Assembly: GCA_003155135.1 (NCBI GenBank)
Contig: PMFN01000039.1
Coordinates: 177,327-227,700 of the forward strand
Length of the DNA: 50,374 nt
Source: Acidimicrobiaceae bacterium
GTDB lineage: Bacteria; Actinomycetota; Acidimicrobiia; Acidimicrobiales; RAAP-2
Reading direction: 5' to 3'
The translations under genes were made by a program, and so were the position numbers. Of the stretch, positions 45,825-50,374 are shown in pieces. The notes beneath the pieces are model-generated. The model was not told where the DNA came from, did no database searches, and saw only the letters and a list, made by a program, of their open reading frames with translations. Position 1 is the stretch's first letter; every line of letters starts with the position of its first letter.

Positions 45825-46493
45825 TCAGGCGTACGGGTTCTCGCCGGCGTCGTGGTCGGTGACATCGATGACACCGGTCAACTCTGGCATCTCGTCACGC
45901 AGCGCGGTCTCGATGCCTTGGGTGAGCGTCATGCGCGACATGGCGCAGCCCTGACAGCCGCCTGAGAGCCGGAGGTAGGCGACATTGTTCTCTTCGTCCA
46001 TGGCGACGAGGTCGGCACGTCCACCGTGACTCGCAATCGACGGGTTCACAACCGACTCGAGCACCGACGCGGCCCGCACGGCGAGCGGCCCGGTGATCCC
46101 CGCGGCGAGCACCTCGTCGGGTACGCCGCTCGGCGCAGGCTGGGGCGGCGTGTTGGGGTTCACCAACACGAGGCCACCCGTTCCTTCTTCTGACCACTCG
46201 AGCCGTGCCCCACGGAGCACATCGATGCTCGTCGCGGGCACCACGACGGGCAGGTCCTGGTCCGAGAAGACGGCGTCGTCATCGGCCGCGTCGCTCAGGG
46301 CCTGGAAATACAGGTCGTAGACGAAAGCGCCATCGACGACTCCGCGCACTTCGAGCCAGAGGGCGAGCCGCTCGGGGTCGGGCTCTTGGGCAATGGCATT
46401 GGTGACGACGTCACGTGCTGCGTCGGTCAGCGTCACCACCGCGGTCGGCTCAGCTGGAACTTCGAGTTGGAGGTCTTCGACGGATCGGGCCAT
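45825..46493 (-). CDS. NfuA-like Fe-S cluster carrier
   Basis: Delivers [4Fe-4S] clusters to apo-proteins. 222 residues in two parts: an A-type (IscA-like) domain without cysteines (about 15-120, beginning VVTLTDAARDVVTNAIA) and a C-terminal NifU domain (about 140-210) with the cluster motif SGGCQGCAMSRMTLTQGIE. This layout equals NfuA. ATG 46493 has no Shine-Dalgarno; TATGAT ends seven bases upstream, so a leaderless start is likely. The upstream frame to 46526 runs through the promoter and is not coding. It heads the aro-efp-nusB unit. Confidence 0.9.
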   Translation of the reverse strand: MARSVEDLQLEVPAEPTAVVTLTDAARDVVTNAIAQEPDPERLALWLEVRGVVDGAFVYDLYFQALSDAADDDAVFSDQDLPVVVPATSIDVLRGARLEWSEEGTGGLVLVNPNTPPQPAPSGVPDEVLAAGITGPLAVRAASVLESVVNPSIASHGGRADLVAMDEENNVAYLRLSGGCQGCAMSRMTLTQGIETALRDEMPELTGVIDVTDHDAGENPYA

Positions 46494-46500
46494 GGTCCAC

Positions 46501-46506
46501 ATCATA
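46501..46506 (-). promoter_or_regulatory. -10 element of nfuA and the downstream aro unit
   Basis: TATGAT (five of six consensus bases) lies seven bases before the nfuA ATG, consistent with a leaderless transcript. No strong -35 is at the expected distance. Confidence 0.55.
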
Positions 46507-46539
46507 CGGGTGGGGGTGAGTACCACAGCGCACAGCCGC

Positions 46540-46545
46540 TATCGT
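46540..46545 (+). promoter_or_regulatory. -10 element of the Cys-rich protein gene
   Basis: TATCGT ends eight bases before ATG 46554 with no Shine-Dalgarno between. It is divergent from the nfuA promoter, only 33 bases away. Confidence 0.4.
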
Positions 46546-46553
46546 GCTCGCTC

Positions 46554-47300
46554 ATGTCGCCGACGGAAGCGCCGCAGGATGCCCATGAGTGGCTGAGCTT
46601 CGAGGACCTCGAAGAGGAGCGCACCTGGGTCTTCGATGTGACCTTCCTGACCAGCGCCTGGACCTGCATCTACGGGCAGGGCTGCCAAGGGGTCCTCACC
46701 GGGCCCGCCCCCGAGCTCGAGCAGGGCTGCTGCTCCTATGGGGCGCACTTCGTGGACAAGGCCGACGCTCGGCGCGTGGAGAAGATCGCAACGACGCTCT
46801 CGCCCGCCGAGTGGCAGTTCCACGCCAAGGGACAAAAGGGCGTCGTGAAGGAGAATCGACACGGCGAACTGGTGACCCGGTTGGTGGACGGGGCGTGCAT
46901 CTTCTTGAACCGCCCCGGCTTTCCCACCGGCTCGGGCTGCTCGCTGCACCAGGTCGCACTCTCCCGGGGGAAGAACCCGCTCGAGCTCAAGCCAGACGTG
47001 TGCTGGCAGCTACCGCTGCGCCGTGAGGACGAGGCCGCAGGAGACGGCCACGTGACTTCGACGCTGCGCCAGTGGGACCGCAAGCACTGGGGCCCGGGCG
47101 GTGCGGAGTTCCATTGGTGGTGCACCGAGTCCCCCGAGGCGTTCGTGGGGCACCGACCCGTCTACGAGGAGATGAAGGCAGAACTCATCGAGATGGTGGG
47201 GAAGGAGCCCTATGCCCGTCTCGTGGCATTACTCGACGAGCGCGCCAAGAGGCTCGCTCGTGGCGTCGCGCTCCCCCACCCGGCACTGCGCACCCGCTGA
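46554..47300 (+). CDS. cysteine-rich conserved protein (YkgJ/DUF3109-like)
   Basis: 248 residues, soluble, no signal peptide. Eight cysteines lie in spaced clusters: CIYGQGCQG near residue 26, EQGCCSYGAHF near 48, GACIFLNRPG, GSGCSLHQVALS and PDVCWQLPL. The CC-containing first half and the later C-rich loop resemble the YkgJ/DUF3109 metal- or Fe-S-binding families. The function is unknown. Divergent from nfuA, an Fe-S carrier, which hints at cluster or metal chemistry (inference). The ATG at 46554 was chosen over upstream in-frame codons that lie in the nfuA coding strand. Confidence 0.82.
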   Translation: MSPTEAPQDAHEWLSFEDLEEERTWVFDVTFLTSAWTCIYGQGCQGVLTGPAPELEQGCCSYGAHFVDKADARRVEKIATTLSPAEWQFHAKGQKGVVKENRHGELVTRLVDGACIFLNRPGFPTGSGCSLHQVALSRGKNPLELKPDVCWQLPLRREDEAAGDGHVTSTLRQWDRKHWGPGGAEFHWWCTESPEAFVGHRPVYEEMKAELIEMVGKEPYARLVALLDERAKRLARGVALPHPALRTR

Positions 47301-47316
47301 GGGACGCAGCACCCGC

Positions 47317-47523
47317 TCAGTCGTCGAGCGGGTCCGGCTCGTCGAACTGCGGCGGCGGGGTCGAGCCCAAGATGCGGTCGTACTGATCCTCTTCGGCGAG
47401 ACACCACGAGGCGTGGACATCCTCTGGCTCTGCTCCACACTCAGGGCAGCGCTGGTCGACCGTAGCGACCGAGCGCTTCAGGCTGCGCGCTTCTTCGAAG
47501 CGCCGATGGCGTCCCTTCTTCAC
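47317..47523 (-). CDS. small zinc-ribbon protein
   Basis: 68 residues. A basic start (KKGRHRRFEEARSLKR) is followed by CPECGAEPEDVHASWCLAEE, a Cys-x2-Cys ... His-x3-Cys metal site, and an acidic tail ending DEPDPLDD. The function is unknown; the pattern is seen in other actinobacterial small proteins. GTG 47523 has AAGGAG six bases upstream, which decides the start; a longer frame to 47712 has no such support. Its 3' end faces the Cys-rich gene, 16 bases apart. A possible -10 (TAGGAT, 47674-47669) would leave a leader of about 140 bases. Confidence 0.78.
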   Translation of the reverse strand: MKKGRHRRFEEARSLKRSVATVDQRCPECGAEPEDVHASWCLAEEDQYDRILGSTPPPQFDEPDPLDD

Positions 47524-47770
47524 GACAAACTCCTTGCATGCCTGCCGCCCACCTGCCGCCCGGCGCTTGTGCCATCGGACTGCTTGGTGACCGGCCGCGT
47601 TCAACATGGCCAGTGGCCAAGACCGGGAACCGACCCAACCGGGCCCACCGCCCCTGGCGGCAAGAACCATCCTAGTGCGTGGCCCCGACCGAACCGGTGC
47701 AGCCATCTGCACGAGCGGCTGCCCCGATGGCCGCGGCTACGTTGGGAACGAGCACGAGACCAGGAGAGCG

Positions 47771-48013
47771 ATGCCCGCACCCTTCGATGCCGACGCCATG
47801 GTCACCCGGTTCCGCCAGCGGGCCGAGGCGGTCCGCAACCGGGGTCTCCCGCCCGTCGAGGGTCCCGAGCGCGCGCGCTTCCGGGAGCAGGCACAGATCG
47901 ACTACATGGACTTCGCCATGCTCGGTGACGCCGAGGTGGTCCTAGAGGGCGGCGTGCTGACCCTCACCATCGACCTGCGTCCCAAAGAGGGCGAGAACCC
48001 TCAGCCCCCGTAG
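47771..48013 (+). CDS. small conserved protein of unknown function
   Basis: 80 residues, no membrane segment or signal. An amphipathic first half (DADAMVTRFRQRAEAVRNRG, then FREQAQIDYMDFAMLGDAEV) is followed by a beta-like stretch VVLEGGVLTLTIDLR. I do not recognise the family. ATG 47771 has AGGAG a few bases upstream, choosing it over a longer frame from 47606 that runs through the intergenic region. Its last 13 bases overlap the convergent flavin reductase gene. Confidence 0.72.
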   Translation: MPAPFDADAMVTRFRQRAEAVRNRGLPPVEGPERARFREQAQIDYMDFAMLGDAEVVLEGGVLTLTIDLRPKEGENPQPP

Positions 48014-48579
48014 TTCATCTTGGTGTCGCGCATCGAGAGGATGTCGGGGTGCGTCCCCGGGGCGAGTGCCTCGCCACTGCGCTCGCCGGCACCGATGACC
48101 TCGCCCACGTAGAGCACGTGGCTCCCGAGGTCGAGACGGTGGCGGACCCCGCACTCGAGCCACCCAAGGGCCGCCGAGAGCACCGGGGGGCCGCTCGGGG
48201 CTTCGAACACCTCCTGGGCCGCCATGGCGACCAGCTCCCCTCGGGGGGATCGTTCGATGTCGGCGACCGGCTTCACGAAGCGCCGGACGAGTGCCCGGTC
48301 CTCCCTCGAGAGCAGCGAGACGGTGAACACGCCTCCCTCGTCGAGGAGCGCCCGTGTCCGAGAGGATGCCTCGACGCTGGCCGCCACCATCTTGGGCGAC
48401 GTCGCGACCTGGCCCACCCAGTTGGCGGTCATCAGGTTGACCGGGCGCACCCCGGCGACGGCCGCACCCGCGCTCCCGAGCACGAACAGCCCCGACGGCA
48501 TGGCCCACAGCACTCGCCGGCGGAGCCGGTCGAAGGCGTCATCGTCCGCAGGCGCCCACGGCCCGCCCCCCTCGGTCAT
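48001..48579 (-). CDS. flavin reductase-like FMN-binding protein
   Basis: 192 residues in the split-barrel flavin reductase fold: RRVLWAMPSGLFVLGSAG at the N-terminus, VNLMTANWVGQVATSPKMVAASV (FMN phosphate region), ALLDEGGVFTVSLLSREDR, and the C-terminal GSHVLYVGEVIGAGERSG. It supplies reduced flavin or acts on a small substrate; the partner is unknown. ATG 48579 overlaps the lipoprotein gene stop (ATGA), so it is the last gene of the tyrS transcript. The longer upstream frame to 48747 is a shadow. Confidence 0.85.
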   Translation of the reverse strand: MTEGGGPWAPADDDAFDRLRRRVLWAMPSGLFVLGSAGAAVAGVRPVNLMTANWVGQVATSPKMVAASVEASSRTRALLDEGGVFTVSLLSREDRALVRRFVKPVADIERSPRGELVAMAAQEVFEAPSGPPVLSAALGWLECGVRHRLDLGSHVLYVGEVIGAGERSGEALAPGTHPDILSMRDTKMNYGG

Positions 48580-49103
48580 CCGAAGATGCTGCCACTTCCC
48601 GGATCGGTGGTCGTGGTGGTCGAGATCGTGGTCCCGGTGATGGACTGCACGCGCTCGAGAGCCTGGGCGAGCAACGCATCCGCTTGGGCCCGTTCGCGCG
48701 CCGAGCGGGCAAGAAGCTTGGCGTTGGTGGTCCCGGCGTTGTAGCAATCGTTGGCGGCACTTCCCTCATCGGCATAGGCGTTGGAGAGCTGGTTGGTCAC
48801 CGTCGTGTCGGGGGTGGGCAGGTTGTCGTTCGCCGCGCCGGCGTCTTGGAGCAGCAGCGCACAGTCGGCGTGGATGGCACCGGTGCCGCTCCTGTCCGCC
48901 ACCACCTGCGCAATGCGCGCCGAGTCGGCGCGCAACGTTGCGATGGAGCCGCCGAACTCGGTGCTCGACGACCACGCCTTCATCCGCTGCGAGGCGCTGC
49001 CCTGCTCGTCGGGTCCCGCACAGGCAGCCAGGGTGACCGCTCCAAGCACGGTCACGGCCGCCAGCGCGATCCGACGGGTCAGGCGACGAGGCGTCCTGCT
49101 CAC
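48576..49103 (-). CDS. putative lipoprotein of unknown function
   Basis: 175 residues. The N-terminus has basic residues (RTPRRLTRR), a hydrophobic stretch and a lipobox VTLAAC with Cys28 as the lipidation site, so it is expected on the outer face of the cytoplasmic membrane. The mature part is Ala/Ser/Thr-rich and mostly helical, with two further cysteines that could pair (DCALLL and DCYNAG). A Thr/Gly-rich tail ends the protein. No known domain was recognised. GTG 49103 overlaps the tyrS stop (GTGA). Confidence 0.8.
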   Translation of the reverse strand: MSRTPRRLTRRIALAAVTVLGAVTLAACAGPDEQGSASQRMKAWSSSTEFGGSIATLRADSARIAQVVADRSGTGAIHADCALLLQDAGAANDNLPTPDTTVTNQLSNAYADEGSAANDCYNAGTTNAKLLARSARERAQADALLAQALERVQSITGTTISTTTTTDPGSGSIFG

Positions 49104-50374
49104 CCGGCGACGAGCAGGTGATAGTTGCGCTTGCCGAGGCGCAGCACCACATAGCGGTCGTGCAGCAGATCGGCGACGCCCAGGGTGGCGGTCGGGTCGT
49201 CGACCCGCCGGTTGTTCACGTAGACACCCCCGCCGTCGATGGACTGGCGGGCGCGGCTCTTCGAGTTGGCGAGCCCGCTCATGACCACGGCGTCGACGAG
49301 CGGCAGGCCGCCGTCCGCGCCGCCCAACAGCGCGGTGCGGGGCACCTTGGTCGAGGGGGCGTCGTCGACCACCTCGAGCAGCGTCGCCTCGTCGAGCTCG
49401 GCGATCTCCTCACCGAAGAGCGCGGCGGCAGCGCGCTCGGCGCGCTCGACCTCCTCGGTCCCGTGCACGAGCCCGCAGACCGCTCGGGCGAGCGCCCGCT
49501 GGGCGCTGCGGCGCTCCGGGTGCGCCTCGGTCTCGAGGTCGAGACCTTCGATCTCCTCTCGGACGAGGAACGTGAAGTAGCGCAGGTAGTCGCCGACGAT
49601 GGCGTCTTCTGAGTTGAAGAGGAACTGATAGAGGCGGTACGGGCTCGTCATGGTCGGGTCGAGCCAGACCCGGTCCGCGCCCGACTCGGATTTCCCGAAC
49701 TTCGTGCCGTCGGCCTTAGTCACGAGCGGCGTCGTGAGTCCGAAGACCTCGGCCCGCTCCACCTTGCGGACGAGATCGACGCCCATGGTGATGTTGCCCC
49801 ACTGGTCGCTGCCGCCGACCTGGAGGCGGCAGTCGTGGCGTCGGAACAACTCGAGGTAGTCGAACGCCTGGAGCAGCATGTAGCTGAACTCGGTGTAGCT
49901 GATGCCCTGGTCCGGCCGCTCGAAGCGCGCCTTGACCGACTCCTTGGCCACCATCTGGTTGACGGTGAAGTGCTTGCCAATGTCGCGCAGGTAGTCGACC
50001 ATGCTCAGCGGTGCGAGCCACTCAGCGTTGTCGAGCAGCAGCGCCGCGGTCCCGCCGGCGCCGGTGAAGTCGAGGAAGCGGCCGAGTTGGGGCTCGATGC
50101 CCCCCAGATTGTGCGCCAGTTCCTCGCGGCCGAGGAGCGAACGCTCACCGGATCGGCCGCCCGGGTCCCCGATCATCCCGGTGCCCCCACCCGCCAGCGC
50201 GATGGGCTGATGACCCCCGAGCTGGAGGCGCCGGAGCGTACAGAGCTGGAGGAGATTGCCCACGTGGAGGCTGGGCGCAGTCGGGTCGAACCCGATGTAC
50301 ACGGTGAGGCCGCCGGCGTCGAGCCGCGGCTCGAGGGCCGGGTCGGTGGCCTGGTGAATGAGGCCGCGCCAGCG
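49100..50374 (-). CDS. tyrS: tyrosine-tRNA ligase (partial, N-terminus outside window)
   Basis: Class I aminoacyl-tRNA synthetase charging tRNA-Tyr. About 424 C-terminal residues are visible; the reading frame continues to the right edge through RWRGLIHQATDPALEPRLDA, so only some ten N-terminal residues are missing. The HIGH motif reads HVGN in DPTAPSLHVGNLLQL and the KMSKS motif reads KFGKSES, as in TyrRS of this clade. The C-terminal S4 RNA-binding domain (last 65 residues or so, GLANSKSRARQSIDGGGVYVNN) is complete. Confidence 0.97.
   Translation of the reverse strand, partial: RWRGLIHQATDPALEPRLDAGGLTVYIGFDPTAPSLHVGNLLQLCTLRRLQLGGHQPIALAGGGTGMIGDPGGRSGERSLLGREELAHNLGGIEPQLGRFLDFTGAGGTAALLLDNAEWLAPLSMVDYLRDIGKHFTVNQMVAKESVKARFERPDQGISYTEFSYMLLQAFDYLELFRRHDCRLQVGGSDQWGNITMGVDLVRKVERAEVFGLTTPLVTKADGTKFGKSESGADRVWLDPTMTSPYRLYQFLFNSEDAIVGDYLRYFTFLVREEIEGLDLETEAHPERRSAQRALARAVCGLVHGTEEVERAERAAAALFGEEIAELDEATLLEVVDDAPSTKVPRTALLGGADGGLPLVDAVVMSGLANSKSRARQSIDGGGVYVNNRRVDDPTATLGVADLLHDRYVVLRLGKRNYHLLVAG

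Overview
The window is GC-rich and very densely coded. It reads as a bacterial chromosome segment from a high-GC actinobacterium, most likely of the Acidimicrobiia type, although taxonomy cannot be fixed from sequence reading alone. The evidence is: the order argCJBDFRGH, the block mihF-gmk-rpoZ-coaBC-metK-priA-def-fmt-rpe-ribD, and the block pilD-type peptidase-aroC-aroK-aroB-aroQ-pepP-efp-nusB (all familiar from mycobacteria and relatives); an actinobacterial integration host factor; a PriA with eroded helicase motifs; and frequent GTG starts. No insertion sequence, phage gene, tRNA, rRNA or CRISPR array was seen. No stretch longer than 300 bases lacks a gene; the largest gaps (17588-17783, 9714-9906, 47524-47770, 22179-22333) hold promoters, operators and leaders.

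Layout from left to right. 1-7547 (-): arginine biosynthesis operon argC-J-B-D-F-R-G-H, with argH cut by the window edge; from argJ onward every junction is a 4-base stop/start overlap. A promoter with an ARG box over its -35 lies at 7556-7584. 7641-8528 (+): EamA-type exporter. 8586-9713 (-): SPFH membrane protein plus a ribbon-helix-helix regulator behind a perfect 16-bp palindrome. 9907-10671 (+): methyltransferase. 10731-17587 (-): infC-rpmI-rplT-SpoU methyltransferase-pheS-pheT-GNAT, a translation operon. 17784-18215 (+): DUF1844-like protein. 18199-30231 (-): mihF, gmk/rpoZ, coaBC, metK, priA, def, fmt, rpe, ribD, ribBA, ribH, hisG and a cold-shock-fold protein. 30264-39453 (-): pyrimidine operon pyrR-B-C-carA-carB-pyrD-pyrF with a PyrR-binding RNA loop. 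39548-46493 (-): nfuA, prepilin peptidase, aroC-K-B-Q, pepP, efp, nusB. 46554-47300 (+): Cys-rich protein. 47317-50374: small zinc-ribbon protein (-), small conserved protein (+), flavin reductase, lipoprotein and tyrS (-), with tyrS cut by the right edge.

The genes supply building blocks (Arg, UMP/CTP, riboflavin, SAM, CoA, chorismate) and core translation and transcription functions. The notable points are: gmk runs in frame without a stop into rpoZ, while a strong internal ribosome binding site could also make omega alone; infC appears to start at AUA and the SpoU methyltransferase at CUG; a KstR-like inverted repeat precedes ribD; riboflavin synthase (ribE) and pyrK are missing from their usual places; and most transcription units look leaderless.
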